Below the pieces are notes generated by a model. The model had not been told where the DNA came from. It worked only from the letters and a program-made list of their open reading frames with translations, and ran no database searches. The position numbers were made by a program, and so were the translations under genes. A stretch of DNA of 64,000 bases from Closterium sp. Naga37s-1. Its lineage: Eukaryota; Streptophyta; Zygnematophyceae; Desmidiales; Closteriaceae. The DNA lies in the NCBI GenBank assembly GCA_947471745.1, contig CANJKZ010000723.1, forward strand, positions 5,063,001 to 5,127,000, read 5' to 3'. Below, piece after piece: positions 1-9,971 of this stretch (position 1 is the stretch's first letter; every line of letters begins with the position of its first letter).

Positions 1-1219
1 CATTCCCAAGCCCCACAAGCTCTCCATTGGCTCCCATCACCTTGGCATTCCCAACACCAATCACAGGGAGCAAAGCACCTGAAGCGGCAGCCACAAACTT
101 GATCTTCCCAGGAGGTTTTACCTCATCAAGCAAATCTGCCCGTGGGGTCATATGACTCGTGCAACCTGAATCGATCACCCAGTGAGTGAGGGGGTGCATC
201 ACAACCTTCCCAACTGAACCCACATCACCCCCACTCCCTTGCACATCCTCAACCATGAGGAACATCCCAGGGTCGGCTTTACCTTGTGCACCATCACCTT
301 GTGCACCTGAACCTTGCACAGCGCCACCGCGTGCACGTTCACCACTTGGCGGCTTCATGCCTGGAGGGGCCCATCCCTCAGGCCGGCTGAAACACTTGAA
401 CCACGGGTGTCCAGCCTTCTTGCAGTACCAGCACGCACCCTCCATTCGGGTGCTCCCCCTGCCACCAGAGCTCCCATGCCCCTCATTGTAGTCACCTCGG
501 CCTCTCCCTCTGCCAAAGCCTCTCCCACGGCCTCGGCCTCTCCCTCCCCCTCTTCCTCTGCTGCCTCCTGCAGCTCCATACCCCTCAGCAGTTTTGTTGG
601 CAGCACCACCTCCCGTGTGGCGTCTGCGGAAGTCCTCCTGCTGCCGTAGCCACTCAGGCGTCCATTTGTCCTGCTGAACGTTGAGGGTGGGGATGAGGTT
701 GTCCCACGAGTTGTCGAGCACCGAGATGATCTTGGTGCACTGTTGCATCTGCGACACTTCGCTGCCCGCCGCTGCCATCCTCGCATAGGTGTCATTGATC
801 TTGTCAAGGACCGGTTTCACATCATCTCCCGGTTTCATGGAGAGGGCAGCCAACTCCTTCTCCAACACAATCACCATCGGCAGCGTGTTGGGCTGAATCA
901 CGTCGCGTAGCAGCTTCCATGCCTTCGGTCCGGAATCATCCAACTCCACCAAATCCTTGATGTGCTGGAACATGTCGTTGTTGACCGATTGGAGGATGAG
1001 GTCGTACAGCACCGCGCTCTTCTCAATCCACCGATCGCGGGCATCTCCTTCCCCCGGCATCTTCTCCTCTCCCATTGCAATTTTTAGCAGCTTGTAGCGC
1101 TTGAAGGCGCTCCGCATCCGCCCGCTCCATTCCTCATAGTTGGAGCCATCCAAAGCTTCAATCTTGGATGGTGGCGGCTCACTCCTCTTCTCAGCTGCAT
1201 CTCCACTCCCTTGATTCAT
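1..1219 (-). CDS. Copia element A gag-protease, 5' part of polyprotein
   Basis: Ty1/copia polyprotein, open from an ATG at 1219 to the window edge, so its end lies outside. The N-terminus reads MNQGSGDAAEKRSEPP, followed by an LDGSNYEEWSGRMRSAF stretch typical of the UBN2/DUF4219 type of copia Gag, which packages the RNA. A Gly/Arg-rich linker leads to a zinc knuckle CWYCKKAGHPWFKC (near 450-410), which binds nucleic acid. The aspartic protease motif WVIDSGCTSHM follows near 180-150. No stop or frameshift is visible. The upstream tRNA-Met-type primer site and LTR (1443-2322) support the start. Element E at the right end of the window has the same kind of LTR, so A and E belong to one family. 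Integrase and reverse transcriptase would lie left of the window. Confidence 0.85.
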   Translation of the reverse strand, partial: MNQGSGDAAEKRSEPPPSKIEALDGSNYEEWSGRMRSAFKRYKLLKIAMGEEKMPGEGDARDRWIEKSAVLYDLILQSVNNDMFQHIKDLVELDDSGPKAWKLLRDVIQPNTLPMVIVLEKELAALSMKPGDDVKPVLDKINDTYARMAAAGSEVSQMQQCTKIISVLDNSWDNLIPTLNVQQDKWTPEWLRQQEDFRRRHTGGGAANKTAEGYGAAGGSRGRGGGRGRGRGRGFGRGRGRGDYNEGHGSSGGRGSTRMEGACWYCKKAGHPWFKCFSRPEGWAPPGMKPPSGERARGGAVQGSGAQGDGAQGKADPGMFLMVEDVQGSGGDVGSVGKVVMHPLTHWVIDSGCTSHMTPRADLLDEVKPPGKIKFVAAASGALLPVIGVGNAKVMGANGELVGLGN

Positions 1220-1442
1220 CTCCTCTGCTCCCAATCAGAGGTTTCAGCTCCCCCTTTTGCTGGTCACAATGTAGATCCACACAATCTTCACAAGTGTCAG
1301 CGCCAACGAAATTTCGGCAGAGTTTCCCCTTAGCGGAAGTCACATCCAACCTCCAGAACTCCACTTAGGCACGCCCACAGGCCATGGTGGGTCTAGGAGG
1401 GTCTTCACACTTCAGTAGACTCCCCACAAGGTCCTTAATCAC

Positions 1443-1453
1443 CTCTGATACCA
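1443..1453 (-). other. Primer-binding site of element A
   Basis: On the minus strand TGGTATCAGAG lies two bases inside the LTR end. It is the usual complement of the initiator tRNA-Met 3' end used by copia elements to prime minus-strand DNA synthesis. Confidence 0.85.
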
Positions 1454-1455
1454 CT

Positions 1456-2322
1456 TGTTAGAGACTAAGGACGGAGTCTATGAAGATTAGGTGCCTAAAT
1501 TTCTCAAAATCGTTGGTCCCTATTTCTGGACAGAATAGTTGCGCTCACAAGAAACGCCGTCGACGAAAAGTGCACAGTCAAAACTTCACTAAACTCATAT
1601 ATGTTGTAGCCCTACTCCGTGGCTACAATTCCCAAGTTAAAACGTATCAAGAGGTGAAGTAAATCTCGACTTATCAATTGCGGCGCACAGGGGGGTATGC
1701 TGCCATAAGAACTTAACTCAATCACAAAGTTCACACAAGTTCAGACAAGAGAATTAGAGTAGCACTAAACCAGGTGGAAGGGATAAGGAGGACGATAGGG
1801 AAGGTCCCAAGAGAGTCCCCAACCAAGGAAACCCCATGCCATACAGTTCCCTTCCCCATAGGCAACCCAACTTTGACCTTTGTCACTATCCCAACCTCCA
1901 CAATCCACCTCAACCCAACTTGGCCACACTTGCCAACCTGGTTTGGTTTCTCCCAACCATTTGGCAGCAACTACAGTAGAAAAGACGAATTTCCCAACCC
2001 CCAAAAGTCTGTACCCCATATTGAGTCAACCCCACAACTTCCCATAGTCACCACAACCAAATATCAGAAGCATACGAACTCCAACGTTCGTAACTTTCTA
2101 GTTCGTGCTCCGATTGAAGCGATACTTGGTTCCTCGGAAAGCTCTTGAGCAGAGGAGTCACTTCAGATATCTGCTCAAGCCAAATAACATTCACACACAC
2201 ACTCAGAAAAACCAAACCGCACAAAACACAAATTCTTGCACGCACTCACAACACGCATGCAACGCACGAACATATGATGGGAGGCAGACAGACGTGAATG
2301 CGAATGGTAGCATCACTCAACA
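1456..2322 (-). repeat. 5' LTR of copia element A (867 bp)
   Basis: Bounded by TGTTAG at 1456 and CTCAACA at 2322 on the plus strand, so the ends are inverted TG...CA. Similar sequence recurs at 19426-19856 plus 29390-29730 (split solo LTR) and at 62627-63088 (part of the element E LTR). The next five bases, TTTGA (2323-2327), are the expected target duplication. They are also the terminal bases of the element B LTR, so A probably inserted there. The other end of A is outside the window. Confidence 0.8.
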
Positions 2323-2509
2323 TTTGATACACCCCCATAGGCAAAGTGGGGGAGAACAAGAGGTCACAAGACCAGTCAAGCAAAGCAAAGCAAGCTCAGG
2401 GTGGATCACAACGTCACCACACAGTCCGAGCACAAGAGCAAGGCCACAAGGCCAGTTCACATGCAAGATCATATATAAAGGTAAACAAGCATGTGCAGGT
2501 ATAGAAAGA

Positions 2510-5500
2510 TCACAGTACAAGCAAGGTCAAGAAGTGAGCAAGTGAGGCAAAGTAGGCACAAGCCTTGTTGTCTACGTACAGAACTAGAGGACAACGAGGC
2601 GGCTCTCCTAGGTCAGTCAGCAGGTAGGTGAGCCAGCGTAGCTCCTGTGCAGCCATGGCCCCCGCGTAGATCTCAGCCTCACAGCTGGAGCCGAGAACAG
2701 AAGACGAGCGGGTAGACCGCCACGAAACAGAGCCGGAGCCAAGGCTGAAGGTGTAACCCTGTGACGACCGCTGCGTAGCCTGGTCGTCAGCCCAAGAAGC
2801 GTCTGCATGACCTGTGAGGACCACTGGACGTCGCCCTCCAAGCACTAGCCCCATGCCCGACGTACTGCACAAGTAGCGCAACACCCTCTTCGCTACAGCC
2901 ATGTGCTCTGGTCGGTGTCTCCCAGGAGCAACATAGCTTGCCAAGATGCTAAGAGGGTATGCTAGGTCAGGTCGTGTGCAGGTCATCAGGTACATGAGGC
3001 AGCCAACAAGCTCTGGGTACGGGCCACTCGACTCTACGGACTCATCCGAAGGCAGAGCTGAGAGCGAGTGGCGAGTAGACAGAGGAGTGGCCTGAGGCGA
3101 GGAGTACGTGAAGCCGAAGCGCTGAAGGACCTGCTGCACCATGTGTGACTGAGTCAGGGTAATGGTGCGCTGTGCTCTGTCCCGGGTGATCTGCAAGCCA
3201 AGGTAGCTGCGCAGTTCACCCAGGTCTGTGCACGTGTGTCTCTTCTGCAGCTCCGACTTCACGTGGGCGAGACCAGCAGTGTCAGCAGTGGCAAAGACCA
3301 AGTCGTCGACGTACACGAGGATGTAGAACGGCGGCAAAGAGGTGTCGGTGCGCAGAAACAGCGACGGGTCGGCAGTAGACGGAGCAAACCCAAGAGTCGC
3401 AAGTGTAGTCCTCAGTGTGTCGTGCCACTCACGGGGCGCCTGGCGGAGACCGTAGACTGGGTACCAAGAGGAAACGACCCAGTGAAGCCAGGTGGGCGGC
3501 GCAGCCAGATCTCCTCGTGCAGGCTGCCCTGCAGGAAAGCTGTGCTGAAGTCAAGAGAGTGAAGCTCGTAGTCGCACTGAGCGGCTATGTGCAGCAGCAC
3601 CCGAAGAGTGGTCATCTTCGGGGTGGGAGAGGAGGTCTGAAAGTAGTCAACTCCCTGCCGCTGACTGAAGCCTCGAGCCACGTAACGCGCCTTGAAGACA
3701 GGCGGAGAACCCGGCGGCCGCTTCACCCTGAAAATCCACATGCCACTGACGATGTTCGCCCCAGGTGGGGGAAACTCGTCGACGTAGGTGCCTGTGGACT
3801 TCCAGGAAGCCATCTCTGCGTCCATGGCTGACTGCCACTGTGAGGAGTAGGGACCCTCGATCGCCTCAGCGTACGATCGAGGAGTCGGGATGTCTGGTGC
3901 ATCCGGGTCTCCCTCAGGGGCAATCAGCGTGGACACGAGATGAGGCAAAGCAGCAGCAAAACACTGGAACTCCTCCTGCCTGTCCTCAAGGACGTCCGTG
4001 CTAAGAGCACACTCACCCCCGACGGACGGAGGACAGACAGACTCGGACTCAGCAACGAGACTAGCGGCGTAGTCTAGACGACAGCGAGCAGCAAAGTCGA
4101 CAAGCTCAGCAACTAAGGCAGACGCAGCAGTGGACTCAAAGGAAGGGTCAGTGACAGCAGTAGCCAGGAGACGCGTGACAGTAGGACTGGGAGACGGCAA
4201 CGGGACACGCAGAGGAGCAGTGGAAGGACGAAGTGCCATCTGGTGTGTGCCTGGGACCGCAGGAGGACGCGGACGCGGAGCACGACCACTAGTGCGAGCA
4301 GCACGAACAGGCGACGCAGGACGAGACGCAGGCTCACGACGCTCAGCAAGACCTCCAGTAGGACCAGTGTAGGGAGAAGGAGCAGGTAGGGGGGAGGCGG
4401 GCTGTAACTGTGACCGCGACTGGACAGGCTGTGGACACTCTAAGGGAGGAGCAGGACCAGTAGAGGGCGGGAGACCAAGAACCTGCTCACGGAGCGGAAC
4501 GAAGTACGGCCTCGGCCGCGCAGCGCCTCCAGAACCAGCAGGGACAGCACCAGTACCCTCAGCGGCAGCACCAGCGCCAGCAGCACCTCCAGCTCCAACA
4601 GCGCCAACTCCAGCACCCTCAGAAGCACCAGCGCCAGCAGAACCACCAGCGCCAACACCCCCAGCAGCTCCAGCTCCAGCAGCTCCAGCAGCTCCAGCAG
4701 CACCAACTCCAGCAGGACCGTCAGCTCCAGTACCGCCAGAATCTCCAGCAGTACCTCCAGCAGGACTAACTCCAGCAGCCCCAGCAGCACCCCCAGTCCT
4801 AGCAGCTCCAGTACCGCCAGTACGAGCACCTCCAGGACCAGCAGTAGCAGTAGTACCTCCAGATCCAGCAGCACGGCTCCAGCGCCGGGCAAACCACTCG
4901 CGCAGCTCCTGCGGAGAGAGTAGCTCCCGCCTCGACGAAGCACCGCCAGAGGCCACACGAGCAGACCCAGCACCCCCAGGCTCCGCACCCCCAGGCTCCA
5001 AACCCCCAGGCTCAGCACCCCCAGGCTCCGCACCCCCAGGCTCAGCACCCCCAGACTCAGCACCCCCAGGCTCAGCACCCCTAGACTCAGCACCCCCAGG
5101 CTCCGCACCCCCAGGCTCAGCACCCCCAGACCCGGCACCCGCAGGCTCAGCGCCCCTAGCAGCACCAGAGTCAACAGCTACCTCGACAGGCTCGACTGCG
5201 ACTACCTGGGACACACCTGACGGGGCAGGACCCTGAGGGGGGAGAGGGTCTACTGGGGGAGGACCTGGCGCAAGGAAGAGCGGCGGCGGGGGGAGGGGCG
5301 CAGTGCGGTAGGGGAAGAGACGGTAGTAAGGCACCGACTCGTCAAAGGTGACGTCCTGGGAGGACAGAACACGGCGCGAGGTGGGGTGGTAAAACTGCCA
5401 ACCAGGCGCGTCAGGGGGGAAGCCAAGGAAGACGCAGGGAACAGCACGGGGGGACAGCTTGTCCGCAGACAAGTCGCGGACAAACGCCCGAGATCCCCAG

Positions 5501-8161
5501 ACCCGAAACGCAGACGCATCGCCAACCTTCCCCGTCCACCGCAAGGTGGGGGAGGTCTCTGGCAAGGAGACCCGGGGCTGAAGGTTGAGCTGATGCGCTA
5601 CGTACTGAACTGCAAACGGCCACAGAAAATGGGGAGCAGCCGCATGGATCATGGACGTACGAGCAACGTCCATGACCATGCCAATGCGGCGCTCAGCAGT
5701 CCCATTTTGCTCTGGAGAGGCCGGAAGCGTGAAGGTCTGGCGGATGCCCTGTGCACGACAGAAGGCTCCCAGACGGGCAGAGTGCAGACGGAGAACAGGA
5801 AAGTGCGAGCCAAAACTCTCTCTGAGCTGGAGACGAGCTGCGCGGATCCAGTTGATCAACACCTCAGTGACGTCACCCTTGCTGCGCAAGGGGAACACCG
5901 TGGTGTAACGCGAGTAGTCGTCAACCACCAACAGGAAGTAACGCTCGTGACCCTGGCCACGGACGCGGGCGGGGCCCCACACGTCCATGTGAAGAGTCTG
6001 CAGGGGAGCCTCTGTCGGAGGAAACTCGGAGGAGTGAGGGGCGGCGCGCTGCCGCCCCTCGACGCAGGGAACGCAGGTAGGGGCAGGCCCCGGAGGGAGG
6101 GGAGGGAGGGACCGGGGGAGACCAGAGACAAGGACACGGGAGGCCATGCCTCGGAGACGAGGCAGGGAGGGGTGACCAAGGCGGTGGTGCCAAAGGAGAG
6201 TCTGGTGGGACAGGAGACGACACGAGCAGGGAGCAGACTCAGGACCAGACCTGGACGCTGCAGCAAACACCTGACTCGACGCAGCTACCTGACTAGACGC
6301 AGCAACCGGAGCAGACTCAGTAGTCAGTGTGTACAGGCTCGACCCCGGTCGACGGGTAAACGTGGCCAAGTGTCGGCCCGTCCGAGCACACGTACAGTGG
6401 GTCACCCGCTGACTCGCAGGAGTGAACTGGTCAACCCCCCGATCCTGTAGATCAGCACCACTCACCAAGTTCGTAGAGAACGAGGGGAGGTAGAGACCTG
6501 ACAGGGTGCCAGAGGGGGCTGCCGGACACGGTAAGATAGTGGAGAAGCTAGCAAGGACAGGACCCCCAGAGGGGTCCGCCAGGGAGACCGCAACCGGCCG
6601 ACTAAGCGGCGTAAGCGTGGTGCGGTCTCGAAAGAAGGAGCGGGAAGCACCCGAGTCAAGGGTGAAGGTGTGTAAGGCCTGAGCCGACGTGGTACCTGAG
6701 AGAGCAGACTCACCAGCACCTAGGGCAGCAGACGCACTAGCACCTAGAGCAGCAGCCTCACCAGCACCTAGAGCAGCAGCCTCAATGCCCGGGTCAGGCG
6801 GAACACACAGGTAACAGTCACCCTCATCACTAGTAGACACAGCATACATGGCAGCAAGAATAGCATCATAGTCAAGATCAAAGATAGCAACCCCCGCCCT
6901 AGACAGCTCTCCCCAGCGAGGGATCTCAGTGGCGTCAGGGAACTGGTGACGCCAAGCGTCCGTCAGGCGGCCAAAGCAGCGCTGGGTGGAGTGCGAGCCC
7001 CTGCACTGCTCACCAGCGCGGTCGCCAGTACGGAGGACGTAGGTACCGGGACCAGTACCCCCACCTCGCTGACGCCCAGCGTACCACTCACGCAGCTGCT
7101 GGGGGGACGGGGTCTCACGAGTGCGCTGCTGCTGCTGGCGCTGACCACCACCGGAGCCACTCCTCTGTGCAGAGCCGTGACCAGCTCCACCGCCAAAGCC
7201 GCCGCCGCCGCCTCCGCCGCCTCCGCTCCCACCGCCACCGCCGCCGCCTCCTCCGCCTCCACTGCTGCCACCGACACCTCCACCCCCGCCACCACTCCCA
7301 CCACCACCCCCACCCCCTCCACTGCCTCCACCGCCACCTCCACCGCCCCTGCCAGTCCCTCCAGCGCCCTTGCCCCCCTTGCCCTTGCCTGTGCGGCGTC
7401 TCCCGCTAGGGGCAGACGCAGCACCGACCGACTCGAAACCAACGAGGTCGGCCGCAGCAGCAGAAGCAACAGAGGGCAAGAGGGGGGAGGGGGAACACCC
7501 CTCAAAGACGGGGTTACGAGGGTCACCACGAGAGGCTCCTACAGCGACTATGCTCTTCTCCGCTGCCAGGAGGCGCTCCTCGAGGAGGTCAACGGTGAGT
7601 GTGGTGGGGCAAACTGAGAGGAAGTGGTCCCTGACTAAGCGAAGGGAGTCAGGGAGCCGAGTGACTATGTAGTAGAGGGTGATGTACATGGGGGGGGGGG
7701 TTCTTGGCGCAGAACTCAGCAGGAAGCGCAGCGCGGTAGCGGGTGTCACTAGTGCGAAGGTGCGTAATGAGGTCAGCGACTGTAGGAAAGGCGGCTAGGT
7801 CAGGGAACAGGTACGGCAGTATGAGGCGGCTAAGGGCAGCAGTGGCAGGGGAAGAGTAGCGTGCAATGACAGCGTCGTACAAGGTCTTAGCACTCTTGTA
7901 CTGACTAAAGTGCGCGCGCTCAGTGGACGGCAAGTGACTACGCACAGCAAGACGGGCAGCAGCATCGCGTGTGGCCCACTGTGAGCGAACAGTGCTGTCA
8001 GCATCAGCAGCAGGGGCAGGAGAGGCGCTAGAGGTGAGATCGAACAGTGAGAGACCGTCTTTCCTATCGCACTGTAGGAAAAGCTGCAGATCATCGACCC
8101 AGACCTCAAAGTCAACAGCCCTACCCTCAGCATCAAATACGAGGACGCTAGGGGTAGCCAT
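2510..8161 (-). pseudogene. Copia B gag-pol polyprotein, frameshifted
   Basis: Gag starts at ATG 8161 (MATPSVLVFDAEGRAVDFEV) and has a UBN2-like N-terminus, a Gly-rich stretch (about 7190-7380) and a QQLREWYAGRQ motif. Next come the protease FTLDSGASRSFF (about 6660), the integrase zinc region LLWHHRLGH and catalytic core (LHMDVWG), then reverse transcriptase with YILVYVDDLVF (about 3310) and RNase H (LTGHADASWADD). Three breaks are visible. A run of 11 C (7690-7700) shifts gag out of frame. About 19 nt are missing near 3456-3460, between short CCAG repeats, compared with element C. Roughly 190 nt are missing near 2562, which removes the RNase H core after VLYVDNKA. The integrase also lacks the DRGREFFS segment with the second Asp (LRLHSARLGAF instead). 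The element cannot make a full polyprotein. Confidence 0.85.
4966..5150 (-). repeat. GGAEP-coding minisatellite in element B
   Basis: 15-bp units such as CAGCACCCCCAGGCT encode (GGAEP)n between integrase and reverse transcriptase. The same array, with other copy numbers, is at 47325-47455 in C and 59015-59205 in D. Confidence 0.8.
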
Positions 8162-8489
8162 GACAGCAGTAGTAGCAGTAGCAGCAGTAGCAGCAGTAGT
8201 AGCAGGAGCAGCAGTGCGGCGACGCTCTTACCAGGGCAGAGGGCCGCAAGTGGTGGGGCAGGGCCGAGGCGCACTGACAGGGACGGGCCGAGGTGCGCAG
8301 GCAGAGCCGAGGCGCGTCGGCAGGGACGAGCCGAGGCGCACCGGCAGGGACGGGCCGAGGCGCGCCGGCAGGTACGGGCCGAGGCGCGCCGGCAGGGTCG
8401 GGCCGAGGCGCGCCAGTGGCTGCTGCTGGTGACGGCTGCGGCTGCTGTTGGTGACGGCTGCGGCTGCTGCAGTAGGGGCGGCGACGGTG

Positions 8490-8880
8490 GGCCGCGAAGG
8501 GGCCGAGAAGGGCGGCGCGAGGGGCCGTAAGGGGCCGACGAGGGCGGCGCGAGGGGCCGTAAGGGGCCGACGAGGGCGGCGCGAGGGGCCGTAAGGGGCC
8601 TACGAGGGCGGCGCGAGGGGCCGTAAGGGGCCGACGAGGGCGGCGCGAGGGGCCGACGGGCAGCGCGAGGGGCCGTAAGGGGCCGTAAGGGCGGCGTGAG
8701 GGGCCGTAAGGGGCCGCTAAGGGCGGCGCGAGAGGCCGTAAGGGGCCGTAAGGGCGGCACGAGGGGCCGTAAGGGCGGCGCAAGGGGCCGTAAGGGGCCG
8801 CGAAGGGCCGTGAGAGGGGCCGCTAAGGGCGACACGAAGGGGCCGTGAGGGGCCGTGAGAGGGCGCGACGGTAGGGAGGG
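8490..8880 (-). repeat. GC-rich minisatellite in the leader of element B
   Basis: Repeats built from GAGGGGCCGTAAGGGGCCGA and GAGGGCGGCGC units lie between the primer site and the gag start. Several frames stay open through it on both strands because of periodicity and few stop triplets, so the open frames here are not evidence of coding. Confidence 0.75.
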
Positions 8881-8975
8881 CACACGGGGCGCGACTCGGG
8901 CAGGAGCGAAGCGCGCTCCGGGCAGGAAAAAAAAAATCGTGGTGGGCCCTGAGAAGTGTTCCCACTAGGGAACCT

Positions 8976-8986
8976 GCTCTATACCA
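8976..8986 (-). other. Primer-binding site of element B
   Basis: TGGTATAGAGC on the minus strand directly abuts the LTR end. It resembles the tRNA-Met complement TGGTATCAGAGC with one base missing. The same variant form occurs in element C at 43111. Confidence 0.6.
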
Positions 8987-9116
8987 TGTGAAGAAATGAG
9001 GAAGGAATGAATGAACTAGCAAGCAGGTGGGTACAAGTAGGAAAACCTAAAAGTGTTGTACCCCATATTGTCTACCCCACTACAGCCTACACAGACTATA
9101 GCATATGAGTTTGACA
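8987..9116 (-). repeat. 5' LTR of copia element B (130 bp)
   Basis: Starts TGTGAAGAAATG and ends GTTTGACA on the plus strand. It closely matches the 126-bp LTRs of element C and has the same conserved core around GTACCCCATATTGTCTACCCC. Confidence 0.8.
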
Positions 9117-9206
9117 TATTATTCGCTCATGCCTTCGCTCATGGTACTCTTGCTTCGATAGTGCAATTCTCATTCGTTCACTCAATTGCACTCGCAACAA
9201 AGTACA
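9117..9206 (+). repeat. Fragment of a gypsy G-type LTR
   Basis: TATTATTCGCTCATGC through CAATTGCACTCGCAACA matches the end of the element G LTR at about 41407-41488. It flanks element B directly, so B was inserted into this LTR. No primer site follows, so it is a solo or broken LTR. Confidence 0.6.
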
Positions 9207-9560
9207 AACACTGATCGAGATGAATTCTTGAAAATATATATTGCTATTAGAAATATACGTGTATTGAAATTACCATTAAAAATAAACTATCTGTAAACAC
9301 CAAAGTACCCAAATCTGACTCTAACCCTCACAGCTTCCAAGAACGGTAGGGAAGAAACCATGACCAGCAAATCGTGCCCTCTCCCATCCCCCTCCCCCAC
9401 TCACTCCATCTACAAACGCGCGTCCACCATATACGGGGCCTCCACTGTTACGAACAGTAAATTGAGAAAGAACACTGTGCACTCCTGACAGTAGCAATCG
9501 AGTCATGCAGTACCGAGGCTGAAGACGAAGAGACGAAATGACGTGAAGGGTCGCACGGTT
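9207..9560. other. Unassigned interval
   Basis: An AT-rich start (9207-9300) is followed by more mixed sequence. A minus-strand open frame (9321-9596) has no recognisable domain. I see no convincing gene; part may be the diverged front of the element K LTR. Confidence 0.4.
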
Positions 9561-9878
9561 ACGGAGCATGTGGACCGTCTGGGCAGATAGCATCAAGCAG
9601 CAGTAGTGGCAAGGATTTTGCCCGAACAGTTCGTAACCGTCTAGAGTCGCACGGTTGGATTTCGCTGCAATAAGGGAATGTGCCCCTTAGAGTACATGGC
9701 TAATTAGGTTGTTTCGTATTCCACCTGTACTCTTATTTATACGCTTGTATTTGCATGTTTTTAGTCATCTCAATCATTTTACATTCACTCTGATTTGAGG
9801 TCAAGGGCCGACCACTACCACACACGTGCGAACCTTCCCGAGGTGATCTTAGGGGTGATCTAACTGCTGATTGCAGCA
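9560..9878 (+). repeat. 5' LTR of element K (start approximate)
   Basis: The part from about 9640 aligns with the LTR of element I read on the minus strand (GCTGCAATAAGGGAATG, then TAGAGTACATGGCTA, GTTTCGTATTCC and ACATTCACTCTGA). It ends at GATTGCAGCA, just before a primer site. The left end is not sharply resolvable. The inner part recurs at about 13215-13424. Confidence 0.6.
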
Positions 9879-9890
9879 TGGTATGAGATC
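9879..9890 (+). other. Primer-binding site of element K
   Basis: TGGTATGAGATC follows the LTR end GCAGCA directly. Element I has TGGTATGAGAGC at the same place (28960-28971, minus). Confidence 0.6.
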
Positions 9891-9971
9891 GACTCGGGAA
9901 TCCTTTGCACTTGCCACCTCCGAAACACTCGGCGAACTAAGGTGGCGTCCGACACACGCTCACGCGTAAGG

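Larger units (their letters stand above)
2323..9116 (-). mobile_element. Ty1/copia element B, LTR to remnant LTR
   Basis: Minus-strand copia element of the short-LTR family shared with C, D and H. Its 5' LTR is 8987-9116 and a primer site RC(TGGTATAGAGC) lies at 8976-8986. A GC-rich leader (8162-8975) precedes the gag start at 8161, and the coding region runs to 2510. At the left only the last few bases of the 3' LTR remain (2323-2329, next to the polypurine tract CCTATGGGGGTG on the minus strand). Element A follows directly. The bases right of B (9117-9206) match the end of a gypsy LTR, so B landed in one. Confidence 0.8.

Noticed and set aside
5386-6450. 354-codon plus-strand frame opposite integrase of element B (a mirror copy at 45993-47081 in C)
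   Set aside because: It is the antisense shadow of a GC-rich coding region. Its presence in both elements only reflects their similarity.
6946-7617. Thr/Ala-rich plus-strand frame
   Set aside because: Antisense of the Gly-rich gag linker of B.
9321-9596. Minus-strand 91-codon frame near the K LTR
   Set aside because: No recognisable domain, no intron signals, and it overlaps the probable K LTR.
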